Positions 1 through 8,305 of a DNA stretch of 64,000 nt are shown here, piece by piece. The DNA is from Massilia antarctica. Lineage in GTDB: Bacteria; Pseudomonadota; Gammaproteobacteria; Burkholderiales; Burkholderiaceae_D. The DNA lies in the NCBI RefSeq assembly GCF_015689335.1, contig NZ_CP065053.1, forward strand, positions 4,526,001 through 4,590,000, written 5' to 3'. Positions within the stretch are counted from its first letter, which is position 1; the number at the start of each line of letters is the position of its first letter. Under the pieces are notes generated by a model. It did not search any database. It worked only from the letters and a program-made list of their open reading frames with translations, and was not told the DNA's origin. A program made the translations under genes and the position numbers.

Positions 1-1110
1 GGCGGCGCCATCGGGCGTGACTGGCTGCGCGCGCATCTCGGCGACCTGGGTGATGCGGAAACTGTGCTCGACGGGTACGAACGCGCAGGCGCATGGCGCG
101 ACCGCAAATGCATGTTCGCGCTGCTGGCCGCCATCGAAGCATGGCGCATGGCTGGCTGCGGGCAGGGCGACGACGAAGCATCGATGGTGATGGCGCTCGG
201 CCTCGAACAGGCGTTCCTCGACGATTTCGGCCCCATGTTCAGCGGCCAGGCCATCGATTGGTCGGTCGGCGGGCACACCGGCATTCGCTTCCGGTCCGAC
301 GTCGACCTTGGTGCGCGCCTGGTCGGCGACGTGCTTGGCCTGTACGGCCAGACCATCGTTAACGCCTCGGCGTGCGCCGCAGGGGGGCTGGCCATCGCCC
401 AGGCGGCATCGCTGATCGAGCGCGGCTCCGCGTCCATCGTCCTGTGCGGCGGCGCCGATTCGATGGTCAACCCGTTCGGACTGGGAGGCATGTCGCGCCT
501 CGGTGCACCGTCGCCGCGCAACGACAGCGACGCCTGCCGCCCGTTCGACCTGCGCCGCGATGGCTTGGTAATCGGCGAGGGCGCCGCCATGTTCGTCATC
601 GAATCGGAGCAGCGTGCAGCCAGCCGAGGTGCGCGCGTATTGGCCAGGGTACTTGGTCACGGCAGCACCCAGGATGCGTACCGGGTCACGGCGCCGCGTC
701 CGGACGGTGCGGCCGCGCAGCGGGCAATGGAGCTCGCACTCAGGCGCGCGCAGCTCGCGCCACGCGACATCGGCTATATCAACGCCCATGGCACCGGCAC
801 GCCGCTCAACGACGTGGCTGAAGCGCGCGCCATCGCCGCCGTATTCGGCCCCGGCGCGGTCCCCGTCAGCTCGGTCAAGGGCGCAATCGGCCACCTGATG
901 GCGGCATCGGGCGCGATCGAAGCGGCGGCCTGCCTGCTTGCGTTCGAGCGCAATCTGCTGCCGGGAACGGCCAACCACCGCGACCTGGACCCGCAATGCG
1001 AGGTGGACGTGATCCGTGTGCCGCGCGCGGCGAGCGTCGACGCGGTACTCAGTAATTCATTCGGCTTCGGCGGCCAGAACGTATCCCTGATCCTCGGGAG
1101 GCCGGCATGA
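1..1110 (+). CDS. Beta-ketoacyl synthase (FabF/KS-alpha type), 5'-truncated by window edge
   Basis: This ketosynthase condenses an acyl chain with a malonyl unit on an acyl carrier protein. The frame is open from base 1, so the N-terminus lies outside the window and 369 residues are visible. The catalytic set is complete: Cys at codon 125 (SACAAGG), His at codon 263 in HGTGT, Lys at codon 293 in SSVKG, and His at codon 298 in AIGH. The C-terminal SNSFGFGGQN signature is also present. The stop overlaps the start of the next gene, a ketosynthase without active-site residues, as in KS/chain-length-factor pairs. The family is certain. The product is not, because neighbours include aminotransferases and a radical SAM enzyme and no dehydratase is visible. 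Confidence 0.93.
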   Translation, partial: GGAIGRDWLRAHLGDLGDAETVLDGYERAGAWRDRKCMFALLAAIEAWRMAGCGQGDDEASMVMALGLEQAFLDDFGPMFSGQAIDWSVGGHTGIRFRSDVDLGARLVGDVLGLYGQTIVNASACAAGGLAIAQAASLIERGSASIVLCGGADSMVNPFGLGGMSRLGAPSPRNDSDACRPFDLRRDGLVIGEGAAMFVIESEQRAASRGARVLARVLGHGSTQDAYRVTAPRPDGAAAQRAMELALRRAQLAPRDIGYINAHGTGTPLNDVAEARAIAAVFGPGAVPVSSVKGAIGHLMAASGAIEAAACLLAFERNLLPGTANHRDLDPQCEVDVIRVPRAASVDAVLSNSFGFGGQNVSLILGRPA

Positions 1111-2261
1111 AGGCGGCTTTGACCGGCCGCGCATGGCGCACGCCGCTCGGGTCAAGCATCGACGAGGTGGTCGAGCACCTGCTGGCCGGCGAGCGCGCGG
1201 CGCAGCCAAATGCGCGCTTCGACGCGCGCAGCTACGCCTGCACCCTGGCCGCCACCATCGCCGCGCCGCCGGCACCGTCGCGCCATGCACGCTTCCTGCG
1301 CCGTATGGGCTTGTACGCGGTCGAAGTGGCGGCCGAGGCGATGGCGGACGCCGGCGTGACCGGCAGCGACAGGGTAGGGCTGTTCTTCGGTTACGGCGGC
1401 CTGCGCGCCCACTGGGACGACCTGATGCCGGCGTTCGAGCACCAGCGCTCCGATGGTGAGGGGGCATGGAATCGTGGCCTCGCTCTGCTCCATCCGTTCT
1501 GGATCCTGCAGCACCTGTCGAACAATGCGCACGCCATCGCCGCGCAGGAGCTGGGTGCGCGCGGCGAAGGTGCGACCTATGGCGGCGCCAATGCGGGCGC
1601 GCAGGCGCTGGCCGGCGCAATCCGCGCGCTGGCCGCGGGTGCTGTCGATGTGGCGCTCGTGGTCGGCTACGACAGCCTGGTCGAGCCGGAAACGCTGGTC
1701 GAACTGGCCGCACGCGGTTCGTCCACGCCGCACGGGATGGCAGGGCTGGCCGCTCCATACGACATGGCCGCACAGGGCTTCGTTCCCGGCGAAGCTGCCG
1801 CCGCGCTGGTATTGCAGAGGGTCGGGGAGGGCCGCGCGCTCATTCAGGCGCTGGACGGCGCCGATGGCGAAAAAGGCGAACCTCGGCCGGCGCTGCTGGC
1901 GCGACTTGCGCGCGCGCTGGCCCGGCCGGGCGATGCGGTCGATGGCTGCGGCCTGGCGCTGCCAGGTTTCGATGCGCGGGAGCGCCGCGCGGTGGCCGAT
2001 ATCACCGGTGCCGATGCGCCCCTCTGTTGTATCATGAGCGCCATGGGACAAATTGGCGCCGCCACTTCAGTTGTTCAAGCCATCGCGTTGGCCGAGTTGC
2101 TGCAACGCCAGTGCATGCCGCCGCTCGCCGGCGTGCGCGACGCCGCGCCCGGACCATTGCGCCCGGTCCTGCGGGCCGGGACCTCGATTCGTCGTTCCGC
2201 CATCGGCCTGTCCGCCAGCGCACCTGGCCTGGCCGGCATCGTCCGCGTGGAGCTGCCATGA
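1107..2261 (+). CDS. Catalytically dead ketosynthase, chain-length-factor-like (KS-beta)
   Basis: This 384-residue thiolase-fold protein resembles the preceding ketosynthase but has lost every catalytic residue. The nucleophilic Cys is replaced by Ala161 (YGGANAGAQ). The HGTGT motif is absent (the region reads GLALPGF). The Lys/His pair of KGAIGH is replaced in MSAMGQIG. The C-terminal FGFGG is replaced by LSASAPG. In type II polyketide, aryl polyene and cinnamoyl systems such partners form heterodimers with an active KS and help set chain length. The same role is inferred here from adjacency and the 4-base overlap with the KS gene. A GGGAGG ribosome site at 1095-1100 supports the ATG at 1107. 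Start and stop are both coupled to neighbours. Confidence 0.85.
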   Translation: MKAALTGRAWRTPLGSSIDEVVEHLLAGERAAQPNARFDARSYACTLAATIAAPPAPSRHARFLRRMGLYAVEVAAEAMADAGVTGSDRVGLFFGYGGLRAHWDDLMPAFEHQRSDGEGAWNRGLALLHPFWILQHLSNNAHAIAAQELGARGEGATYGGANAGAQALAGAIRALAAGAVDVALVVGYDSLVEPETLVELAARGSSTPHGMAGLAAPYDMAAQGFVPGEAAAALVLQRVGEGRALIQALDGADGEKGEPRPALLARLARALARPGDAVDGCGLALPGFDARERRAVADITGADAPLCCIMSAMGQIGAATSVVQAIALAELLQRQCMPPLAGVRDAAPGPLRPVLRAGTSIRRSAIGLSASAPGLAGIVRVELP

Positions 2262-2992
2262 AAACCGCGCTTGTCACCGGCGGCTCGCGCGGCATCGGCG
2301 CGGCCATTGTGCTCGAACTGGCGCGCAAGGGATTCACCGTCATCCTCAATTACCGCAACGACGATGCCGCCGCCGCCGACATCGCCGAACAGGTTGCGTT
2401 AATCGGCGGCGAATGCATGCTCGCGCGCGCCGACGTCTCGAACGCGGCGCAGGTCGATGCGCTGTTCGCCGACATCGACAGCAAATTCGGCCAGCTCGAT
2501 GTCCTCGTCTGCAACGCCGGGGTGCTGCGCGATACGCTGCTCGGCGCCAGCGAGCCGGCCGACTTCGATGACATTTTTTCGGTGAATATTTCGGGTGTCG
2601 TCAATTGCTGCCGCCAGGCGTCGCGGCGCATGGTGTCGCGCCGGCGCGGCGTGATCGTCAACATGTCGTCGGTGGCTGCAACGCGTCCCGGCCGGGGCCA
2701 GAGCAACTACGCCGCCTCCAAAGGCGCCGTCGAAGCTTTTACCAAGGCGCTCGCGGTCGAACTGGCGCCGCGCGGCATTCGCGTCAACGCGGTGGCGCCG
2801 GGTGTGATCGACACCGACATGACGCGCGACATTCGCGCCCTCGCCCCGGAAGAACTGAACAAGCGCATCCTGCTCAAACGCGTTGGCAGCGCGCGCGAAG
2901 TGGCTGCCGTCGTGGCCTTCCTGTGCAGCGACGACGCCAGCTACGTCACCGCCCAGGTGTGGAACGTCGATGGAGGATTCAAGGCGGAATGA
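2258..2992 (+). CDS. SDR 3-oxoacyl-ACP reductase (FabG-like)
   Basis: This classical short-chain dehydrogenase/reductase of 244 residues has the FabG layout. The N-terminal cofactor motif is TGGSRGIG, followed by CNAGV, a Ser in NMSS, and the catalytic YAASK. The C-terminus ends in NVDGGFKAE, close to the usual FabG ending. It probably reduces the beta-keto group made by the adjacent KS pair while the chain sits on the nearby carrier protein. The ATG overlaps the stop of the KS-beta gene (ATGA). Substrate and stereochemistry cannot be read from sequence. It is the most FabG-like of the three SDRs in this cluster and the only one lying between the KS and ACP genes. Confidence 0.9.
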   Translation: MKTALVTGGSRGIGAAIVLELARKGFTVILNYRNDDAAAADIAEQVALIGGECMLARADVSNAAQVDALFADIDSKFGQLDVLVCNAGVLRDTLLGASEPADFDDIFSVNISGVVNCCRQASRRMVSRRRGVIVNMSSVAATRPGRGQSNYAASKGAVEAFTKALAVELAPRGIRVNAVAPGVIDTDMTRDIRALAPEELNKRILLKRVGSAREVAAVVAFLCSDDASYVTAQVWNVDGGFKAE

Positions 2993-3663
2993 ACGAACAG
3001 ACCACCCTGGACTGGTTTCTCTCGCGGCGCAGCACGCGCGAATTCACCGACCGCCCGGTCGGGCGCGAAACGATCGAGCGCCTGCTCCTGGCCGCGACCA
3101 GCGCGCCATCGGCCAGCAACCGCCAGCCGTGGCAGTTCGCGGTGGTGCGTTCGCGCAGCCTGCGTGCCAGCATTGTCGACGCCGTGCGCGAACGCGCCGA
3201 CGAGATGAAGGCGGTGATCGCGCGCGGCCACCATGCCGAGGACTTCGGCAGTTATGGCGACTTTTTCCACGAACCGTTGATGAGCGCCGCCGTGATCATC
3301 ATTCCGCAGTACCGCGAATTCCCCGACCTGATCGCCAACCTGCTCGCCTCCGGCGGCGCCGATCCGTCCGCGTACCACACGGCTGGCGCCATGCAGGCCG
3401 AACTTTGCTCCACCAGCGCCGCCGTCATGAACCTCCTGCTGCAGGCCCACGCCAGCGGCCTTGGCGGATGCTGGATGGCGGGGCCGATGATCGCGCGCGA
3501 ACGCATTTGTGCGCTGCTCGGCATCGCCGCGCCGTGGCAGATGGTCGGCGCGATTGCGCTGGGCTACCCGGCCGGCCCTGTACCCGAACAAAAACCGCGC
3601 AAACCGCTGGGCCGCGTGGCCCGCTGGTTTGACGACGAATATACCGACGAGGAATCCAATTAA
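2989..3663 (+). CDS. Nitroreductase-family flavoprotein
   Basis: This 224-residue protein carries the nitroreductase N-terminal signature, with RRSTREF at about residues 13-19 and SAPSASNRQPWQF near 37-49. These segments bind FMN and contribute to dimerisation. Members use NAD(P)H and FMN to reduce nitro groups, quinones or conjugated alkenes, and some desaturate or dehydrogenate substrates in biosynthetic clusters. Here it sits between an SDR and a carrier protein, overlapping the SDR stop by 4 bases, so acting on a carrier-bound intermediate is plausible but inferred. The residue 85-130 region is longer and more hydrophobic than in minimal nitroreductases, which may shape a large substrate pocket. 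Confidence 0.88.
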   Translation: MNEQTTLDWFLSRRSTREFTDRPVGRETIERLLLAATSAPSASNRQPWQFAVVRSRSLRASIVDAVRERADEMKAVIARGHHAEDFGSYGDFFHEPLMSAAVIIIPQYREFPDLIANLLASGGADPSAYHTAGAMQAELCSTSAAVMNLLLQAHASGLGGCWMAGPMIARERICALLGIAAPWQMVGAIALGYPAGPVPEQKPRKPLGRVARWFDDEYTDEESN

Positions 3664-4077
3664 ATGACCACCACAACTCCCCAGGAAATCGAAGACACCG
3701 TGCGCGCCATCGTGGCCGAATCGCTGGCCATTCCCGCCAGCGACGTGCCGCCGACGGTCAGCCTGATCGGCGAACTGGGTGCCGAGTCGCTCGATTTTCT
3801 CGATATTGTGTTCAAGCTCGAACGCACCTATGGCATCCAGGTCACGCGCGGCGAACTGGAGCGGGCCGCGCGCGGCGACATGTCCGACGACGAGTTCGCG
3901 CCCGGCGGCGTGATTTCGGACGCGGGCCTGGCGCGCCTGCGCGAACTGATGCCGGAAGTGGCAGACCAGATCAAACCGGGCCTGCATCCGGGCCAGATTC
4001 TCAGCCTGTTCACCGTGCAGACGTTTGTGCACCTGGTGGTCGGCAAACTCGCACAGCGCAGCAGCAACGTCGCCTGA
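3664..4077 (+). CDS. Acyl carrier protein with C-terminal extension (137 aa)
   Basis: The N-terminal half is an acyl carrier protein. Ser42 in GAESLDFLDIVFKLE is the predicted 4'-phosphopantetheine attachment site, within the usual helix II pattern. Ordinary ACPs are about 75-90 residues; this one is 137. It has an insert rich in Asp/Glu and Gly after the core (around residues 65-90) and a further helical tail with a hydrophobic segment near 110-130. The gene starts directly after the stop of the nitroreductase gene. It is presumably the carrier for the KS/KS-beta pair. Specialised long ACPs occur in lipid A and secondary lipid pathways, so the extension may control partner recognition. Confidence 0.88.
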   Translation: MTTTTPQEIEDTVRAIVAESLAIPASDVPPTVSLIGELGAESLDFLDIVFKLERTYGIQVTRGELERAARGDMSDDEFAPGGVISDAGLARLRELMPEVADQIKPGLHPGQILSLFTVQTFVHLVVGKLAQRSSNVA

Positions 4078-4081
4078 TCCG

Positions 4082-5128
4082 ATGACACGCTGGATCGGCG
4101 GCCCGGTATTCGATGCCTGCTTCTTTTTCGGCAGTGGCGTCGTCGCGCTGATGGCGGGCTTGCTGATGCTGGCCGCACCAGGCACCGTGCTGCCCATGTG
4201 GTTCGCCTGGATCTGGCTGGTGGAGGGTCCGCACCTGCTGGCCACCTGGCAGCGCACCTACCTCGACGCCGATTTCCGGCGCGAGCGTGGGCGCCTGCTG
4301 TGGACCAGCCTTGCCTGGCTGCTGCCCGGTCCCGTTTTGCTGGCGGCATCGTGGATCAGCGGCCGTCCCGAACCTTTTTTGCTATTCCTCGGCGCCGTGG
4401 CGCTGTGGTCCTTCCATCACGGTGTGCGCCAGCACCACGGCATCTTGTCGGTGTACCAGCGCCTTGGCGACGCCGATGCCGCCGCCCGCAAGGCCGACAA
4501 GCTTCTGCTGCACGGCATCCTGTGGGTGGCCTTCGGCCTGCTCGCGCTGGCGCATCCTGCCAACGTCGACCTGGCGGCGCGCGTATCGTGGGGTACGTAC
4601 GCGATTGCCGCGCTGGCCGCGCTGCTGGTGGCGGCCATGGTGCTGTGGGCCGTGCTGCTGGTGCGGCGCTGGCGCGGCGGCAGCGCGGTCCTGCCAGGAA
4701 TTTTCGGTCTCGTGGTCGCCGTGGGAACGACCCTGTTCTCGCTGTTCGCGGTTGGCATGCGCGAGCCGCTGCTGGCCAATCCGCTCACGACCGAACAGGT
4801 GTTCATGGCCGCGACCATCGTCGGCGGAACCTTGCACGGCTTGCAGTACATCGGCATCGTCGTCGCCACCGAGCGCCGGCGCGCGCGCTCCGGCATGGCG
4901 GCGCGACGGGTGTATGCCCTCATGTTGGCCGCGTCGCTGCTGTACGTCGCCTTGAACGTGGCGCGCGGCGGGGCTCCGGTGGGTGCGGCGCCAGGATCGG
5001 CATCCGCCCAGGTGTTCCTGGCGCTGTACTGGGGCCTGTTCTGCCACCACTTCTGGCTCGATCAGAAGATCTGGCGGCCATCGTCGGATGCGCGCCTGCG
5101 CGCCGAACTCGGACTGGAGGCGGCATGA
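4082..5128 (+). CDS. Polytopic membrane protein with conserved-looking histidine clusters
   Basis: This 348-residue protein has about seven or eight hydrophobic segments and no recognised family name. It carries repeated histidine motifs at membrane borders: EGPHLLATWQR near the second segment, SFHHGVRQHHG near residues 118-128, LHGLQY near 263-268, and CHHFWLDQKIW near the C-terminus. This spacing resembles membrane-bound di-iron or other metal-dependent oxidases and desaturase-like proteins, but no canonical three-box desaturase pattern could be confirmed. It begins 4 bases after the ACP stop and overlaps the aminotransferase start by 4 bases. A role in hydroxylation, desaturation or membrane handling of the acyl product is only inference. 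Confidence 0.75.
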   Translation: MTRWIGGPVFDACFFFGSGVVALMAGLLMLAAPGTVLPMWFAWIWLVEGPHLLATWQRTYLDADFRRERGRLLWTSLAWLLPGPVLLAASWISGRPEPFLLFLGAVALWSFHHGVRQHHGILSVYQRLGDADAAARKADKLLLHGILWVAFGLLALAHPANVDLAARVSWGTYAIAALAALLVAAMVLWAVLLVRRWRGGSAVLPGIFGLVVAVGTTLFSLFAVGMREPLLANPLTTEQVFMAATIVGGTLHGLQYIGIVVATERRRARSGMAARRVYALMLAASLLYVALNVARGGAPVGAAPGSASAQVFLALYWGLFCHHFWLDQKIWRPSSDARLRAELGLEAA

Positions 5129-6492
5129 AACAGAGCGAACATCCTGTCTCGCAAACCTACGCGAAATACATCAATCCGTCCTTCATCCAGTTGCTGGGCG
5201 TGCTCGGCTACGGGCGCGTGTTCACGCGCGCCAGCGATGTCTGGCTGTGGGACAGCGAGGGACGGCGCTACCTGGACTGCCTGGCCGGTTTCGGCTCGGT
5301 CAACCTGGGCCACAATCACCCGGCGCTGATCGCGCGCCTGCACCAGCTGCTGGACGATCAGGTGCTGCACTTCTGCCACACCGGGCCAGCCGCCGGCGCG
5401 GCCGCGCTGGCCGAGGCGCTCGCGAAACGGCTCTCCGCGCCGCTGGAAATCAGTCTGTTCGCCAGCAGCGGAGCCGAGGCGGTGGAAGCGGGCCTCAAGC
5501 TGGCGCGCGCCGCCACCGGCCGCAACGACTTTGTATCGTGCGACGGCGGCTTTCATGGCACCACGCTCGGCACCTTGTCGGTGATGGGCGCCGAGCGCCT
5601 GCGCCAGCCTTTCGAACCGCTGCTGGCCGGCTGCCACCGCATTCCTTTCGGCGACCTGGAGGCGCTGGAACGCGCCCTCAAGGCGCACAAGCCTGCTGCG
5701 TTCCTGGTCGAACCGCTGCAGGCGGAAGGTGGCGTGATCCTGCCGCCGCCGGGCTATTTGCGGGCCGCGCAGGAGCTGTGCCGCGCGCGCGGCACCTTGC
5801 TCGTCCTCGACGAAATCCAGACCGGCCTTGGCCGCACCGGCACCTTGTTCGCGCACGAAGCCGAGGGCGTCGTGCCCGATGTGCTGTGCCTCGCCAAGGC
5901 GCTCTCTGGCGGGCTGGCCGCCATTTCGGTGGCGGTGACGTCGCGCGCGTTGTTCGACAAGGCATACGGTGGCGCGGGGCGCTTCGATCTGCACAGTTCC
6001 ACCTATCAGGGCAACGCGCTGGCCTGCGCCGCTGCCCTGAAGACACTGGAGCTGATCGACGACGAGGATCTGGTCGCGCGCGGTGCCCTGCGCGGCGCGC
6101 GCCTGCTGGACGGCCTGCGCGAGCGCCTGCGCGGGCACCCGCTGGTCAAGGAAGTGCGCGGGCGCGGACTGCTGGTCGGGATCGAGTTCGGGCCGACCGG
6201 CAGCTCCTGGCTCGACAAGCTGGCGCCGTCGTTGGTGGACAAGGTCTCCGAAGGCATGTTCGGCCAGTGGGTCGCGGTCAGGCTGCTGGAGGCGGGCTTC
6301 CTGGCGCAGCCGGCGTCGTCGCGCTGGAACGTGCTGCGGCTCGAACCGCCGCTGACCATCGGCGAGGAGGAAATCGACTCGGTGGTGGAGGCGGTCGGCA
6401 CGATTCTCGACGAGTACAGGGGCATCGCGCCCATCGTGGCGGACGTGACGCGCCGCGCGGGCGCGCAATGGAGGGATGGATGGCGATTCTGA
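5125..6492 (+). CDS. Class III PLP-dependent aminotransferase
   Basis: This 455-residue protein has the class III (ornithine/acetylornithine/putrescine type) fold. Visible motifs are SSGAEAVEAGLKLAR for PLP phosphate binding, FHGTTLG, LVLDEIQTGLGRTG with the PLP-interacting Asp, and LCLAKALSGG with Lys258 as the Schiff-base lysine. It transfers an amino group to an aldehyde or ketone. The C-terminal region (about 365-455) contains an insertion and an Arg/Trp-rich tail that differ from standard acetylornithine enzymes. In the operon it probably aminates a carbonyl on the acyl product. Start and stop both overlap neighbours, by 4 and 13 bases. Confidence 0.92.
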   Translation: MKQSEHPVSQTYAKYINPSFIQLLGVLGYGRVFTRASDVWLWDSEGRRYLDCLAGFGSVNLGHNHPALIARLHQLLDDQVLHFCHTGPAAGAAALAEALAKRLSAPLEISLFASSGAEAVEAGLKLARAATGRNDFVSCDGGFHGTTLGTLSVMGAERLRQPFEPLLAGCHRIPFGDLEALERALKAHKPAAFLVEPLQAEGGVILPPPGYLRAAQELCRARGTLLVLDEIQTGLGRTGTLFAHEAEGVVPDVLCLAKALSGGLAAISVAVTSRALFDKAYGGAGRFDLHSSTYQGNALACAAALKTLELIDDEDLVARGALRGARLLDGLRERLRGHPLVKEVRGRGLLVGIEFGPTGSSWLDKLAPSLVDKVSEGMFGQWVAVRLLEAGFLAQPASSRWNVLRLEPPLTIGEEEIDSVVEAVGTILDEYRGIAPIVADVTRRAGAQWRDGWRF

Positions 6493-7517
6493 AAGGGCCG
6501 GGCCTGGTCGCCCGCACCAGCCGCGACCTGCGGTTCATGGGCGGCATCTTGCGCAAGCAGCCGTTCCAGGTGCTGGTGCAGGTCACCAACCGCTGCAATA
6601 TGCGCTGCTCGTTCTGCGGCTTCTGGCCCAACGGCGTCGCTCCGCGCCTTGAACTGACAGTGGCCGACTACCAGCGCGTGGCGGCCGAACTGGCGCGGAT
6701 CGGCACGTTTCTGGTGTCGGTCGAAGGTGGCGAGCCGTTGCTGCGCCCGGACATCATCGAGATCGTGCGCGCTTTTGGCGAACGCCATGCGCCGGTCCTG
6801 TACACCAACGGCTGGTTTGTCGACGACGCCAAAGCGGCGGGACTGTTCGCGGCCGGCGTGGCGCAGGTCGGCGTGTCGATCGACTTTGGCGACGCCGCGC
6901 GCCACGACCAGAAACGAAGGCTGGACGGCGCGTTCGAGCAAGCCTGGCGTGCCGTGGACACCCTGCTGGCGCATGCGCCCCATGGCGGCAAGCAGGTACA
7001 CGTGATGACGATCCTGATGAAGGAAAACCAGGACGATGTGGAAAAACTGCTGCAAATGAGCGCGGCGCGCGGCGTCGGCCACTGCGTCACCTTGCTCTCG
7101 ACCGACGGGTTCAGGCGCAGCAAGAGCGAGGAGGACCAGCTCCCGGATACCTCGCTCAGCGCCCGAATGCTCGACCTGTGGCAGCGCTATCCCCATTTGC
7201 GTACCTTCCGCGATTACCTCGAACGCATGGATGCCTTCGTCGAACGCGGCCCCATGCCGGCCTGCCACGCCGGCGAGCAGTCCTTTAACATCGACCACCT
7301 CGGTAACGTATCGCCCTGCATCGAACGAATCGACTCGGTGGTCGGCAATGTGCGTGACGAGCCGCTGGCGCAGATCGTTACCCGCATGCAGGGACTCGAT
7401 TCGGTGGCGCGCTGCCAGGATTGCTGGACCCTGTGCCGCGGCTTCACACAGGCGCTGGGGCAGGGCTCCACCCTGCGCTCGCTAACGGACCTTTCCACGC
7501 GCATGCGCTCCCAATGA
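6480..7517 (+). CDS. Radical SAM enzyme with C-terminal SPASM-like cysteines
   Basis: This 345-residue radical SAM protein has its first iron-sulfur cluster motif at Cys39, Cys43 and Cys46 (CNMRCSFC), followed by the SAM-binding GGEP motif. The C-terminal third carries a Cys set (CHAGEQ, SPCIE, then CQDCWTLC) like SPASM/twitch domains, which bind extra clusters. Such enzymes carry out radical chemistry on peptides or small molecules. The ATG at 6480 is chosen because GGAGG lies five bases upstream; an in-frame ATG at 6468 is an alternative. It overlaps the aminotransferase by 13 bases and the next SDR by 4. No precursor-peptide gene is visible nearby, so a lipid or amino-sugar-like substrate is more likely than a RiPP. 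Confidence 0.88.
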   Translation: MAILKGPGLVARTSRDLRFMGGILRKQPFQVLVQVTNRCNMRCSFCGFWPNGVAPRLELTVADYQRVAAELARIGTFLVSVEGGEPLLRPDIIEIVRAFGERHAPVLYTNGWFVDDAKAAGLFAAGVAQVGVSIDFGDAARHDQKRRLDGAFEQAWRAVDTLLAHAPHGGKQVHVMTILMKENQDDVEKLLQMSAARGVGHCVTLLSTDGFRRSKSEEDQLPDTSLSARMLDLWQRYPHLRTFRDYLERMDAFVERGPMPACHAGEQSFNIDHLGNVSPCIERIDSVVGNVRDEPLAQIVTRMQGLDSVARCQDCWTLCRGFTQALGQGSTLRSLTDLSTRMRSQ

Positions 7518-8305
7518 ACCATGAAACGGACCACCCTGTGATCGACCCCGATGCTTTCGCGCCGCCGTTGCGGCTGGCTGGAAAACGCTGCCTGGTGACG
7601 GGCGGCTCGCGCAACCTGGGCCGCGCCATCTGCCTGGCCTTCGCCGCCGCCGGCGCGCGCGTCGCGTTCACCTATGTCAAGGACGACGAACAGGTCGAAG
7701 TCACCCGCGCCATGCTGCGCGATCTGGGCGCCGAGCCGCTGGTGTTCAAGGGATCGGTCACCGATGCGGCGCACGCCAGGAGCACCGTCAACGCCATCGT
7801 CGCCGAATGGGAGGGGCTCGATATCCTTGTCAACAACGCCGGCGTGATGCAGGTGCTGCCGATCGCCTTGCTGGAAGAAGACGACTGGGACCTGGTGCTC
7901 GATACCTGCCTCAAAGGTGCGTACATCTTCTCGCGCGCCGCGCTGCGGCCCATGTTGAGGGCAAAGAAGGGCCACATTCTCAATATCGGATCGATTGCCG
8001 GCGAACGGATCGTCGAGTCGCCCGTGCATTACGCCGCCGCCAAGGCTGGCCTGCAGGGGTTTACCCGCGCGCTGGCCAAGGAAGTAGGGCGCTACGGCAT
8101 CGCCGTCAACGACCTGTCGGCCGGCCTGCTCGAAGCCGGCATGGGCCAGCAGGCGCCCCAGTACCGGCTGGACGACTACACTACGCACTGCCCGCTGGGG
8201 CGTACCGCCACCTTGGAAGAAACCGCCGCTTTCGTCACCTGGCTGGTGTCGGACGAAAACAGCTTCATGAGCGGCGCGCGCCTGACCTTCGACGGAGGCT
8301 TGTAA
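7514..8305 (+). CDS. SDR family oxidoreductase
   Basis: This 263-residue short-chain dehydrogenase has cofactor motif TGGSRNLG near residue 30, NNAGV, and catalytic YAAAK. A roughly 20-residue N-terminal extension precedes the Rossmann fold. The C-terminus (LTFDGGL) matches the usual SDR ending. It follows the radical SAM gene with an ATGA overlap, and its stop shares one base with the following aminotransferase start, so the three are probably made together. SDR plus aminotransferase pairs commonly oxidise an alcohol to a ketone and then aminate it. That order is an inference here. Confidence 0.9.
   Translation: MNHETDHPVIDPDAFAPPLRLAGKRCLVTGGSRNLGRAICLAFAAAGARVAFTYVKDDEQVEVTRAMLRDLGAEPLVFKGSVTDAAHARSTVNAIVAEWEGLDILVNNAGVMQVLPIALLEEDDWDLVLDTCLKGAYIFSRAALRPMLRAKKGHILNIGSIAGERIVESPVHYAAAKAGLQGFTRALAKEVGRYGIAVNDLSAGLLEAGMGQQAPQYRLDDYTTHCPLGRTATLEETAAFVTWLVSDENSFMSGARLTFDGGL

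Noticed and set aside
4983..6479. Long upstream extension of the radical SAM frame
   Set aside because: The extra codons lie inside the aminotransferase gene and give low-complexity Arg-rich sequence; the ribosome site supports the start at 6480.
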